This document shows positions 14,452 to 22,010 of a DNA stretch of 22,895 bases, one piece after another. A program made the position numbers and the translations under genes. Within the stretch, counting starts at the first letter, position 1; each line of letters opens with the position of its first letter. The notes beneath the pieces are model-generated. The model was not told the origin of the DNA and searched no databases. It saw nothing but the letters and a program-made list of their open reading frames with translations. Source of the DNA: Undivivens sp041652635 (GTDB lineage Bacteria; Omnitrophota; Gorgyraeia; Gygaellales; Profunditerraquicolaceae); NCBI GenBank assembly GCA_041652635.1, contig JBAZGW010000016.1, forward strand, positions 1-22,895, given 5' to 3'.

Positions 14452-14668
14452 TTAATTTGGGAATAGCGCCAGAAAAACGCGTTATATCGTCGAATTTAGT
14501 CTGGAACAAAAAACACAAGCTTGCGGCGGCGAAGACGCCGGCGCGGCGGATTGCTTCAAAGACAATGTAGGGATAAAATCCACAAACAAAGCCTTTCCTA
14601 CATCCCGTTATTGAAAAAGCGGGCTGCCTTCGGGCGGGTAAGGGCGGGGGAATGAAGGAGGAGTAAAG
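14452..14668 (+). promoter_or_regulatory. Long structured leader of rpsB (possible S2 autoregulatory site)
   Basis: The leader contains several possible stems. ATGTAGG 14565-14571 pairs with CCTACAT 14597-14603, there is a GC-rich GGCG...CGCC hairpin near 14525-14540, and a GCC-TTCG-GGC tetraloop hairpin lies near 14625-14635. Ribosomal protein S2 represses its own rpsB-tsf message through the leader in other bacteria. Whether this leader does so is inference from its length and folding potential. Confidence 0.35.
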
Positions 14669-15559
14669 TTGTCTACGGAAACCATTAAACAGTTACTTGA
14701 AGCAGGGGTGCATTTCGGGCACAAAACTTCCCGTTGGAACCCCAAAATGAAGAAATTCATTTTCGGGCAGCGCAGCGGGATATATATTATTGACCTGGAA
14801 AAGACAAGCGAATGCCTTGATAAAGCCAGGGAATTCCTCCTTGAAGCCGCTTCAAAAGGGGAGAATGTCCTGTTCGTCGGGACAAAAAAGCAGGCGCAGG
14901 AAGTGGTTTTTCAGGAAGCTGGGCGTTGCGGGATGTATTTTGTTACCGAAAGATGGCCGGGAGGGATGCTTACTAATTTTGCCACGGTCAAGAAAAGCAT
15001 TAAACGTCTCAAAGATATAGATAAAATGAGGAGTGACGGGACATTCGAGAAACTCACGAAGAAAGAAGTCTCCCGACTGGAAAAAGAATGTTTGAAACTG
15101 AAGAAGAACTTTTCCGGGATCGTGAATATGGAAAAGATGCCGGCGGCGGTCATTATAGTGGACACGAACAAGGAGGATACCGCCGTTCTGGAGTCGTTAA
15201 AACTGTCGATCCCGATCATCGGCCTGGTGGATACTAATTCCGATCCGTCCAATATCGCTTATCCCGTGCCCGGTAACGACGACGCGACAAAATCCATCAA
15301 AGTGATCGTGACAATGTTGGTAGACGCGGTCGTAGAGGGAAGACAGAAATTCCTTTCTTATCTTTCGGATCGGGAGGCATTGAAGAATCCTCCGGCTCAG
15401 GATATTATCGATGAACCGGTGGTGAAACCTGAAGAGGAAGTGAAGATCAAGGAGATCGAGGAATTGCTGGAAAGCACTACTCCCGAAAGCGAGGAATCTA
15501 AAGCGGCGAAGAAATCCCGCGTTAAGCCCGTTGATGAAAAGAATAATAGAAAGGCGTGA
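14669..15559 (+). CDS. rpsB: 30S ribosomal protein uS2
   Basis: uS2 sits at the head-body junction of the small subunit and is needed for bS1 binding. The sequence opens with the typical TIKQLLEAGVHFGHKTSRWNPKM block, followed by GIYIIDLEKT, LFVGTKKQAQ, ERWPGGMLTNF and VDTNSDP. The start is a TTG, chosen because GGAGGAG sits five bases before it and the conserved N terminus begins there. At 296 residues it is longer than the usual ~240-260. The extra part is a charged C-terminal tail (after about residue 245) rich in Glu and Lys. It is first of the rpsB-tsf-pyrH-frr cluster. Confidence 0.98.
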   Translation: MSTETIKQLLEAGVHFGHKTSRWNPKMKKFIFGQRSGIYIIDLEKTSECLDKAREFLLEAASKGENVLFVGTKKQAQEVVFQEAGRCGMYFVTERWPGGMLTNFATVKKSIKRLKDIDKMRSDGTFEKLTKKEVSRLEKECLKLKKNFSGIVNMEKMPAAVIIVDTNKEDTAVLESLKLSIPIIGLVDTNSDPSNIAYPVPGNDDATKSIKVIVTMLVDAVVEGRQKFLSYLSDREALKNPPAQDIIDEPVVKPEEEVKIKEIEELLESTTPESEESKAAKKSRVKPVDEKNNRKA

Positions 15560-15565
15560 ACTTTA

Positions 15566-16090
15566 ATGAAAATATCACTGGAGCAGATCAAAGATCTAAG
15601 GAATATGACATTTGCCAGCGTGGCCGATTGTAAGAAAGCGCTGGAAGACGCGGAAGGCGATTTGACCAAGGCTGTTACCCTGCTGCGTAAGAGAGGTTTG
15701 GAAATAGCTTCCAATAAGCAGGACAGGGCGGCCAAGGAAGGCAGGATAGAAGCGTATATACATACGGGAAATAAAATAGGCGTGTTGGTGGAAGTCGTTT
15801 GCGAGACCGATTTCGTGGCGCGCAACTCCGAGTTCACGCAATTCACCAAAGACCTGGCAATGCAGATAGCCGCCTGTAATCCGGCGTATATCAAGAAAGA
15901 AGATGTTCCGGAAGAGGTTATCTCCCAGGAGCACGATAAGGCATTGTATTATAAGAATCATTGCCTTCTGGAGCAGCCTTTTATAAAAGACCAGGGTATG
16001 ACCATTAATGATTATATGGCGACTTTGCTGGCGAAATTCCGCGAGAATATAATGATACGCAGGTTCTCCCGTTATAAGATCGGAGCATGA
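15566..16090 (+). CDS. tsf: Elongation factor Ts, short form
   Basis: EF-Ts is the guanine nucleotide exchange factor for EF-Tu. The N-terminal UBA-like region has DCKKAL at 21-26, and the core signature TDFVARN starts at T81, including the D82-F83 pair that invades EF-Tu. The product has 174 residues, against ~280-300 in most bacteria. One of the two core subdomain repeats is missing, as in other known short EF-Ts forms, so it need not be broken. The segment before DCKKAL reads TFASVA where many have TGAGMM. It starts six bases after rpsB and its stop overlaps the pyrH start (ATGA). Confidence 0.95.
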   Translation: MKISLEQIKDLRNMTFASVADCKKALEDAEGDLTKAVTLLRKRGLEIASNKQDRAAKEGRIEAYIHTGNKIGVLVEVVCETDFVARNSEFTQFTKDLAMQIAACNPAYIKKEDVPEEVISQEHDKALYYKNHCLLEQPFIKDQGMTINDYMATLLAKFRENIMIRRFSRYKIGA

Positions 16091-16815
16091 GAACGCCCTG
16101 TCCCGTGTATAAAAGAATAGTGCTTAAACTCAGCGGCGAAGCGTTGCAGGGCGCCGGCAGCCATGGGATAGACAGCAAGGTTTTGGTTTCTCTTGCCGCG
16201 CAGCTTAAAGAGCTGCGCGCGCTGGATATCCAGATAGCCATAGTCTTGGGAGGCGGCAATATTTTTCGGGGGCAGGAGAATTCGCATTCACGGGGCCTTG
16301 ATATGGACCGTTCCGTGGCGGATTATATGGGAATGCTGGCCACCGTGATCAATGGTCTGGCGCTCCAGAACGCCCTTGAAAATTCAGGTATGCCGACCAG
16401 GGTAATGACGGCGATCGAGATGCAGCGTGTCGCTGAGCCCTACATCAGGCGGCGCGCGATCCGCCACCTGGAAAAGAACAGGATCGTGATATTCGTGGCC
16501 GGCACCGGCAATCCGTATTTTACCACTGATACCGCCGCGGCATTAAGGGCTATGGAGATACACGCGGAAGCCATATTGAAGGCGACTAAAGTGGACGGGG
16601 TTTATTCCGCCGACCCTTTAAAAGTGAAGAACGCCAGGAAATTCGCGCATCTTAAATACCTGGATGTCTTGAAAAAAGGGCTCAAAGTGATGGATAATAC
16701 GGCGGTCAGCCTTTGTATGGATAATAACCTTCCCATAGTAGTGTTTAATATGAATAAGGAAGGGAATATCAAGAAGGTTATTTTTGGTGAACGGATAGGG
16801 ACGATAGTAGACTGA
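16087..16815 (+). CDS. pyrH: Uridylate (UMP) kinase
   Basis: PyrH phosphorylates UMP to UDP with ATP. It is a hexameric member of the amino acid kinase family, typically controlled by GTP and UTP. The 242-residue product matches family length. It has KLSGEALQG near the N terminus, GGGNIFRG (about residues 55-62), the DYMGMLATVING helix, GTGNPYFTTDTAAALRA and KVDGVYSADP. The start codon overlaps the tsf stop, so translation is likely coupled. Confidence 0.98.
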   Translation: MRTPCPVYKRIVLKLSGEALQGAGSHGIDSKVLVSLAAQLKELRALDIQIAIVLGGGNIFRGQENSHSRGLDMDRSVADYMGMLATVINGLALQNALENSGMPTRVMTAIEMQRVAEPYIRRRAIRHLEKNRIVIFVAGTGNPYFTTDTAAALRAMEIHAEAILKATKVDGVYSADPLKVKNARKFAHLKYLDVLKKGLKVMDNTAVSLCMDNNLPIVVFNMNKEGNIKKVIFGERIGTIVD

Positions 16816-16868
16816 AAGCGGCAAAGTTATTCCGGTACCTGTCCGGAGTGCTGAATGGGGGGGGCGAG

Positions 16869-17429
16869 ATGACCACAAAAGAGATATTACACGGTGCGGA
16901 AGAAAAGCTTAAGAAAGCGTTGGAGTCGGTCAGCAGGGAATTCACGGAGATCAGGACCGGCAGGGCCAGTCCCGGCATGGTCGAAGGAATGCACGTGGAT
17001 TATTACGGAACGCCGACATTGATGAAACAACTGGCGTCCATAACCGTCCCGGATTCCCATATGATAATGATCCAGCCCTGGGATATTTCGGCGATAACGG
17101 AGATTGAAAAGGCCATCGCTAAATCAAATTTAGGCATACAGCCTTGCAACGACGGTAAAGTAGTCAGGTTGTCGGTTCCGCAGCTTTCAAAAGACAGAAG
17201 ACAGGAACTCGCTAAAGTAGTGCATAAAATGTCCGAGGAAGGACGTGTTTCTTTGCGCACGGTCAGGCGGGACGCCAAAGAGGCGTTGGAGAAGGGCGAG
17301 AAAGACAAGCTCTTCAGCGAAGACGAGAAGTTCAGGGCCATTGAAGAATTGCAGAAAACGGTGGATAAATATATCGCCAAAATAGATGAACTGCTTAAAG
17401 CAAAAGAAAAAGAAGTATTGGAATCTTAA
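16869..17429 (+). CDS. frr: Ribosome recycling factor
   Basis: RRF works with EF-G to split post-termination ribosomes. The 186-residue product starting at ATG 16869 matches the usual 185. The frame is open to a GTG at 16848, but that adds a glycine-rich stretch encoded by the G-run that acts as ribosome binding site, so 16869 was chosen. Family blocks seen are REFTEIRTGRASPGMV, the VDYYGTPTLMKQLASI hinge region, MIMIQPWD and a C-terminal long helix with KMSEEGRVSLRTVRRDAK. It is last of the translation cluster. Confidence 0.97.
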   Translation: MTTKEILHGAEEKLKKALESVSREFTEIRTGRASPGMVEGMHVDYYGTPTLMKQLASITVPDSHMIMIQPWDISAITEIEKAIAKSNLGIQPCNDGKVVRLSVPQLSKDRRQELAKVVHKMSEEGRVSLRTVRRDAKEALEKGEKDKLFSEDEKFRAIEELQKTVDKYIAKIDELLKAKEKEVLES

Positions 17430-17430
17430 T

Positions 17431-17463
17431 CGCGATCTGATTTCGGTTCTTAACCGAAACGCG
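17431..17463 (+). terminator. Hairpin after frr (weak terminator)
   Basis: TTTCGGTT 17441-17448 pairs with AACCGAAA 17452-17459 around a 3-nt loop, and CGCG at 17431 and 17460 can extend the stem. The downstream T-rich stretch (17470-17478) is interrupted, so termination may be partial. Confidence 0.5.
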
Positions 17464-17490
17464 GGATTCTTCATTTTTAGACCGGGAATA

Positions 17491-17496
17491 TATAAT
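17491..17496 (+). promoter_or_regulatory. -10 box before tRNA-Lys
   Basis: A consensus TATAAT lies 14 bases upstream of the tRNA-Lys gene. The -35 region at about 17467-17472 is poor (TTCTTC, 18-base spacer). Confidence 0.45.
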
Positions 17497-17510
17497 TTGA
17501 TCAGTTTTCT

Positions 17511-17586
17511 GGGCCACTAGCTCATCCGGTAGAGCACCACCCTTTTAAGGTGGGTGTGCCGCGTTCGAGTCGCGGGTGGCTCACCA
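17511..17586 (+). tRNA. tRNA-Lys (anticodon TTT)
   Basis: A full cloverleaf folds. The acceptor stem pairs GGGCCAC with GTGGCTC (one G-U), the anticodon stem pairs CCACC with GGTGG, and the anticodon TTT is at 17544-17546. The T stem pairs CCGCG with CGCGG around TTCGAGT. CCA is encoded at 17584-17586. Confidence 0.95.
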
Positions 17587-17705
17587 AATATCAGGTTCTG
17601 GGTTCGCAATATACGTTACTCAATACGAGGGCTGGTCTTTCAAGGCCCGTGCAGAAACTAAGGGTATTGTTACATAAGTTTCTGATCTCGACTCTCGATT
17701 GCTCT

Positions 17706-17739
17706 GTGCGCTGTTTAAAGAGCTTATTTAATAGCGCAC
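17706..17739. repeat. 34-bp palindromic repeat, copy 1
   Basis: The ends GTGCGCTGTT and AATAGCGCAC form a stem with one G-U. The element is the reverse complement of 19886-19919 with two differences. It ends three bases before tRNA-Leu. It lacks a T-tract and resembles a REP-type element. Confidence 0.7.
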
Positions 17740-17742
17740 TAC

Positions 17743-17824
17743 GGGCGGATGGCGAAATTGGCAGACGCGGCAGCCTTAGGAGCTGCTGGGGCAACCCTTG
17801 GAGGTTCAAATCCTCTTCCGCCCA
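17743..17824 (+). tRNA. tRNA-Leu (anticodon TAG)
   Basis: The acceptor stem pairs GGGCGGA with TCCGCCC, the anticodon stem pairs GCAGC with GCTGC, and the anticodon TAG is at 17777-17779. A long variable arm of the class II type is present. The T arm is GGAGG-TTCAAAT-CCTCT (one G-U). The 3' CCA is not encoded; the discriminator A is followed by T-rich sequence. Confidence 0.93.
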
Positions 17825-17885
17825 TTTTTCCGTTCAGCGGGTGGCGCGGCAATACCTGTGGCGCTTGCGGGTCAAATAAGCAATG

Positions 17886-17905
17886 CGCGTGAGAACGCGT
17901 TATTT
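17886..17905 (+). terminator. Possible weak terminator hairpin
   Basis: CGCGT 17886-17890 pairs with ACGCG 17895-17899 around GAGA, followed by TTATTTT. The stem is short, so this is only a possible stop for the tRNA-Leu transcript. Confidence 0.3.
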
Positions 17906-17919
17906 TGTCCCGGGGCAGT

Positions 17920-17948
17920 TTGACAATCGGAACACAGAATCCCAGAAT
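17920..17948 (+). promoter_or_regulatory. Possible tRNA-Gly promoter
   Basis: TTGACA 17920-17925 is followed after 17 bases by CAGAAT 17943-17948, a partial -10. The tRNA-Gly gene starts 34 bases further on. Confidence 0.4.
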
Positions 17949-17982
17949 ACTTCACGAGTAATATTCAGCTGTTTCGGGATTT

Positions 17983-18059
17983 GCGGGAGTAGCTCAGCTG
18001 GCTAGAGCGCAACCTTGCCAAGGTTGATGTCACGGGTTCAAATCCCGTCTCCCGCTCCA
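17983..18059 (+). tRNA. tRNA-Gly (anticodon GCC)
   Basis: The acceptor stem pairs GCGGGAG with CTCCCGC, and the anticodon stem pairs CAACC with GGTTG. The anticodon GCC is at 18017-18019, the T loop is TTCAAAT, and CCA is encoded at 18057-18059. Confidence 0.95.
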
Positions 18060-18066
18060 TTTTTAT

Positions 18067-18096
18067 CCGCCGGCGCGCATAGGCGGCGCGGTTTTT
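18067..18096 (+). terminator. Possible GC-rich terminator after tRNA-Gly
   Basis: CCGCC 18067-18071 can pair with GGCGG 18082-18086, and several alternative GC pairings exist, before a TTTTT run at 18092-18096. The exact stem is ambiguous. Confidence 0.4.
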
Positions 18097-18169
18097 CTGC
18101 TTAGTATATAACCTTGGCATTACCGTCTACGGTGCGAGCCCAAGGTTGAATCCTAAAGGAGAAGGAAGA

Positions 18170-18640
18170 ATGAAGATACTCGAGTTCTTGTCACAGAAAG
18201 CGATACTTACCGATATAAAATCCGTCAAAAAAGATGATGTGATCAAGGAGATGGTGGATGCGCTGGTAGGCGCCGGTGAAGTGGATAAGCGTCACCGCGC
18301 CAAACTATGCGAGGCCCTTATGGCCAGAGAAGCTTTGGGCTCCACCGCCATCGGCCAGGGAGTGGCCATTCCTCACGCAAAATGCGATTGCGTCGAGAAT
18401 CTTGTCGCCGCTTTCGCCTTGTCGCGCAAAGGGATAGATTTTGACTCTCTCGACGGGGAACCCGCATACATATTTTTCCTGCTGCTTGCCCCGCAGGATT
18501 CCGCAGGGCCGCATCTTAAAGCCCTGGCAAGAATTTCCCGCCTGCTTAAAGACAAATACTTTCGCGATAGCCTGCGCGCTTGCGCCGACGATAAAGCGAT
18601 TATCCGCATAATCAGCCAAGAGGATGAAAAAAAGATTTGA
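18170..18640 (+). CDS. PTS EIIA component, fructose/PtsN type
   Basis: This 156-residue EIIA domain protein receives phosphate from HPr on H69, in the family motif GQGVAIPHAK. GSTAIG precedes it and a FFLLLAPQDSAGPHLKALARISRL block follows, both typical of the PTS EIIA type-2 (fructose/mannitol and nitrogen-PTS) family. The frame is open to TTG 18146, but the ATG at 18170 follows a purine-rich AAGGAGAAGGAAGA ribosome site. No EIIB or EIIC is in the window, so a regulatory PtsN-like job is more likely than sugar uptake. Its last 17 bases overlap yvcK, suggesting coupled translation. Confidence 0.88.
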   Translation: MKILEFLSQKAILTDIKSVKKDDVIKEMVDALVGAGEVDKRHRAKLCEALMAREALGSTAIGQGVAIPHAKCDCVENLVAAFALSRKGIDFDSLDGEPAYIFFLLLAPQDSAGPHLKALARISRLLKDKYFRDSLRACADDKAIIRIISQEDEKKI

Positions 18641-19886
18641 AGTAAGGTACCTCAATTCCAAAGCCGGCGCTTTCTTGAAATGGTTTTACCCCGGGATGGG
18701 GATCAAGCGATGGATAGGGCTGGCCAGTTTTGCGGTGTGCCTGCTTATGGCCGGGGCATTGCGTTTCCGCAGCGCGGAATACTGGCTTATAAGGGCCCTT
18801 GACGCGGTAGCCGTTTTTTCCGGCATTGTTATCCTGATCCTCAGCGTTAAACGCTTGGTCCGTTCTTTGGTAAGTGTTTTTGTTCCGTCTTCAAGGGACG
18901 CGGAATTGGTTGATCTTCTTTATCAGCGCCGGCAGCTTTCCAGGGGCCCGAAGATCGTGGCCGTGGGCGGCGGGACCGGGCTATCAGTGTTGTTGAGCGG
19001 CCTTAAGGAATACAGTTCCAATATCACCGCCATAGTAACGGTGGCTGACGACGGCGGCTCTTCGGGCAGGCTGAGGCAGCAATTCGATATCCTTCCTCCC
19101 GGGGACATCAGGAACTGTCTTGTAGCCCTGGCTGACGCCCCTGCGTTGATGCGCGACCTTTTTCAATTCCGTTTCGATAAGTCTTCGGAATTGTCCGGGC
19201 ATAGCTTCGGCAACCTGTTCATCACCGCGATGACCAGGGTCACGGGGGATTTCGAGAAGGCGATAAAAGAAACAAGCAAAGTACTGGCGTTGCGAGGACA
19301 GGTAATACCTTCAACTCTGACCAATGTGGTCTTGTCGGCGCAATACCATGATGGTTCTATCATCGTGGGAGAGGAGAAGATCCCTAAAGCCCGTATGCCC
19401 ATCAGGGAAGTTAAACTCAGGCCGGATAATCCGCAGGCCACCCCGGAGGCGCTGCGGGCCATAGAAGAGGCTCAATTGATAATTCTGGGCCCGGGGTCGT
19501 TATATACCAGTATAATCCCCAATCTTTTGATAAAAGATATCACCGCGGCGATCGCGGCCTCGGAAGCCGTGAAGATATATGTCTGTAATGTGATGACGCA
19601 GCCGGGTGAAACGGACAATTACAGGCTTTCCGATCATGTCAGGACGCTTGTGCGGCACAGTCACCCCGGGGTGCTGGATTATTGCGTGGTCAATACCGGG
19701 GAGATACCGGCGCAGATACTGAAAAGGTATACCCAGATGAACGCCTTCCCCGTCATAAACGACAGGGAAAATGTCCATAAAATGGGCTACCGCGTGATAG
19801 AAGACGAGATCGCGTTGGCGGAGAGCCTTATCAGGCACGACACATCGAGGCTCGCCAAGTTGATCATAGATACTATTGAAGATTAG
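18624..19886 (+). CDS. yvcK: YvcK/CofD-family protein with N-terminal membrane anchor
   Basis: The C-terminal ~310 residues are a YvcK-type CofD-like domain. It has GGGTG at 115-119, VADDGGSSGRLR around 140-151 (D142, D143), PPGDIRNCL, HSFGNLF, GPGSLYTSIIPNL and NVMTQPGETDNY. In other bacteria YvcK binds UDP-sugars and is needed for growth on gluconeogenic carbon and for cell shape. Here about 105 extra residues precede the domain, with two likely membrane helices (about 30-48 and 58-75). The protein is therefore probably tethered to the inner membrane, unlike the soluble ~320-residue Bacillus form. It overlaps the EIIA gene and comes just upstream of HPr and enzyme I, linking it to carbon control. 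Confidence 0.9.
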   Translation: MKKRFEVRYLNSKAGAFLKWFYPGMGIKRWIGLASFAVCLLMAGALRFRSAEYWLIRALDAVAVFSGIVILILSVKRLVRSLVSVFVPSSRDAELVDLLYQRRQLSRGPKIVAVGGGTGLSVLLSGLKEYSSNITAIVTVADDGGSSGRLRQQFDILPPGDIRNCLVALADAPALMRDLFQFRFDKSSELSGHSFGNLFITAMTRVTGDFEKAIKETSKVLALRGQVIPSTLTNVVLSAQYHDGSIIVGEEKIPKARMPIREVKLRPDNPQATPEALRAIEEAQLIILGPGSLYTSIIPNLLIKDITAAIAASEAVKIYVCNVMTQPGETDNYRLSDHVRTLVRHSHPGVLDYCVVNTGEIPAQILKRYTQMNAFPVINDRENVHKMGYRVIEDEIALAESLIRHDTSRLAKLIIDTIED

Positions 19887-19919
19887 TGCGCTGTTAAATA
19901 AGTTCTTTAAACAGCGCAC
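19886..19919. repeat. 34-bp palindromic repeat, copy 2
   Basis: GTGCGCTGTT 19886-19895 pairs exactly with AACAGCGCAC 19910-19919, and the repeat's first base is the last base of the yvcK stop codon. It is inverted relative to 17706-17739. It may stabilise or end the yvcK message, but no T-tract follows. Confidence 0.7.
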
Positions 19920-19952
19920 GGAGTCTGCCGTAGGCTGACGATTTGATTTTCG

Positions 19953-19975
19953 ATTGTCAGGATTTATGTGACAAT
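19953..19975. promoter_or_regulatory. Inverted repeat upstream of ptsH
   Basis: ATTGTCA 19953-19959 and TGACAAT 19969-19975 form a perfect 7-bp inverted repeat with a 9-base spacer, 28 bases before the HPr start. TTGTCA could also be a -35 with a poor -10 near 19977. It may be an operator for the HPr-enzyme I genes. Confidence 0.4.
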
Positions 19976-20003
19976 GTGATAGTAAATAACAGGGACAGAA
20001 GTT

Positions 20004-20267
20004 ATGACTCATTTAAAAAAGAAGCTGACCGTAAAGAATAAACAGGGGCTGCATGCCCGTCCGGCGGCTTTATTTGTCCAGGTAGCCAATAAATTCAATT
20101 CCCATGTAACGGTTCGCAGGGATCAGGAGACGGTGAACGGTAAATCGATCATGGGTATCCTTATGCTGGGAGCGGAGAACGGCACGCAGATCATTATAGA
20201 AGTGGACGGGGATGACGCGGAGAACGCTCTTACCGAGCTTGAAAAGATAGTAAATACTGAGGAATAG
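20004..20267 (+). CDS. ptsH: Phosphocarrier protein HPr
   Basis: HPr carries phosphate from enzyme I to EIIA proteins. The 87-residue product has the catalytic loop GLHARPAA with H17 (equivalent to His15). It also has the GKSIMGILML segment with S48, equivalent to the Ser46 that HPr kinase/phosphorylase modifies. That serine site implies regulatory phosphorylation, although no hprK lies in this window. It is followed after three bases by ptsI. Confidence 0.97.
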   Translation: MTHLKKKLTVKNKQGLHARPAALFVQVANKFNSHVTVRRDQETVNGKSIMGILMLGAENGTQIIIEVDGDDAENALTELEKIVNTEE

Positions 20268-20270
20268 AAA

Positions 20271-22001
20271 ATGTTAAAGCTTCAAGGCATAGCGGCGGCT
20301 CCCGGGATAGTGGTGGGGAAGGCCTATAGAATAGGCAAGGAAGAGTTTGATATCCCGAAAAAGGAAATATCCCAGCAGGATATCCCTTACGAGATCCAAC
20401 TTTTCGAAGAAGCCCTGATCAAGACCCGCAAGGAAATAATCGAGCTGCAGAAACGCATCGCTTCCGATCTGGGGCAGGAACAGGCGCAAATCTTCGACGC
20501 GCACCTTCTGGTGCTCGAAGACCGTATGCTCATAGAAGAAGTGATCTCCCGCTTGAAGAAAGAGCGTTTTAACGTCGCGTTCATTTTTTTCGAGGTAATG
20601 AAGAAATACGTTGAGGTTTTTTCCCGTATCGAAGACGAATATATCAAAGAACGCATTTCCGATATAAACGATGTAAGCAAAAGGGTGATGCGTAATTTGC
20701 TGGGGAAGAAAGGCAAGTGGCTGGAAGGCCTTACTGAGAAAGTCATAGTGGTGGCGCATGACCTTTCCCCGTCAGATACGGCCGCTATGCACAGACAGAA
20801 TGTCAGCGCGTTCATAACGGATATCGGCGGCAAAACTTCGCACACCGCCATTATGGCGAAATCCCTGGAGATCCCGGCGGTCGTAGGGGCGGAAGTGGCG
20901 ACCATCCGGATAAAGAACGGCGATATGCTTATCGTCGACGGCAGTACCGGTATTGTTATCGTGGAGCCTGATCAGGCAACGCTGACCGAGTACCAGGAAG
21001 AATACCGTAAATTAAAGGGCATAGGAGAAAAGTTCCTGCTGGTCAAGGATCTCGACGCGGTCACGCAGGACGGCAAGTGCGTGGAGATCCACGCCAATAT
21101 CGAACTCCCGGAAGAGATCCCGGCGGTAAAGGCCCACGGCGCCAAGGGGATAGGGCTTTACAGGACCGAATTCTTTTATATGAACAGGAAAGGCCTGCCT
21201 TCTGAAGAGGAGCATTACCAGGCTTATAAATACGTCGCGGAGGAGATGAAACCTTACGCCGTTACCATTCGCACCCTGGATCTGGGCGGAGACAAATTCC
21301 TTTCCCAGTTCTCTATCCCGCGCGAGATGCAGCCGTTCTTAGGCTGGAGGGCGATAAGGTTCTGTCTTGCCAGGACGGATATCTTTAAAGTCCAACTGCG
21401 GGCGATACTGCGGGCTTCCGTCCATGGTAACTTAAGATTAATGTATCCGATGATCTCCGGTATGGATGAACTCCGGCAGGCGAATAAGATACTGCAGGAA
21501 GCCAAAGACGAATTAAGGCGGGAAGGCACGCCTTTCAACGATAATATTGAGGTCGGCGTGATGATAGAAGTGCCTTCAGCGGCCATTACCGCAGACCTGC
21601 TGGCCAGGGAAGCCGATTTCTTCAGCATCGGCACAAACGACCTGATACAGTATTCCCTGGCGGTGGACCGCACCAATGAAAAAGTGGCTTATCTTTATGA
21701 GCCCAGCCATCCCGCGGTATTGAGGATGATCCAGGGCGTGATCTCCGCCGCTCATGAACGCGGCATAAAAGTCGGTATGTGCGGGGAGATGGCGGGGGAC
21801 CCGGCATTTGTCCCGTTATTGCTCGGGCTGGGCCTTGATGAATTCAGTATGCCTTCACTCGGCATCCCGGAGGTGAAATATATCATACGTTCTTTGAATT
21901 TGAGCGAAGCCAGGGATTTCGCGGAGAAAGTGCTCAGCCTTTCCACCGGTAGGGAAGTGGAAGAATTCGGTCAAAAGAAATTGCGGGAAATAACTGGATA
22001 G
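20271..22001 (+). CDS. ptsI: PTS enzyme I (phosphoenolpyruvate-protein phosphotransferase)
   Basis: Enzyme I takes phosphate from phosphoenolpyruvate and passes it to HPr. The 576-residue product is full length. It has an N-terminal HPr-binding helical region, the phosphohistidine motif GGKTSHTAIMA with H191, then the TIM-barrel PEP site with RTEFFYM, RTLDLGGDK, EVPSAA, GTNDLIQYSLAVDR and GMCGEMAGD (C504). It follows ptsH by three bases, so the two are co-transcribed. Confidence 0.98.
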   Translation: MLKLQGIAAAPGIVVGKAYRIGKEEFDIPKKEISQQDIPYEIQLFEEALIKTRKEIIELQKRIASDLGQEQAQIFDAHLLVLEDRMLIEEVISRLKKERFNVAFIFFEVMKKYVEVFSRIEDEYIKERISDINDVSKRVMRNLLGKKGKWLEGLTEKVIVVAHDLSPSDTAAMHRQNVSAFITDIGGKTSHTAIMAKSLEIPAVVGAEVATIRIKNGDMLIVDGSTGIVIVEPDQATLTEYQEEYRKLKGIGEKFLLVKDLDAVTQDGKCVEIHANIELPEEIPAVKAHGAKGIGLYRTEFFYMNRKGLPSEEEHYQAYKYVAEEMKPYAVTIRTLDLGGDKFLSQFSIPREMQPFLGWRAIRFCLARTDIFKVQLRAILRASVHGNLRLMYPMISGMDELRQANKILQEAKDELRREGTPFNDNIEVGVMIEVPSAAITADLLAREADFFSIGTNDLIQYSLAVDRTNEKVAYLYEPSHPAVLRMIQGVISAAHERGIKVGMCGEMAGDPAFVPLLLGLGLDEFSMPSLGIPEVKYIIRSLNLSEARDFAEKVLSLSTGREVEEFGQKKLREITG

Positions 22002-22010
22002 CCCGGGAAA

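Noticed and set aside
16848..16868. GTG start for frr at 16848
   Set aside because: The extra codons are made of the G-rich ribosome binding site, and the ATG at 16869 gives the normal family length.
17550..17879. 109-codon open frame across tRNA-Lys and tRNA-Leu
   Set aside because: It overlaps two well-folded tRNA genes and is a chance frame.
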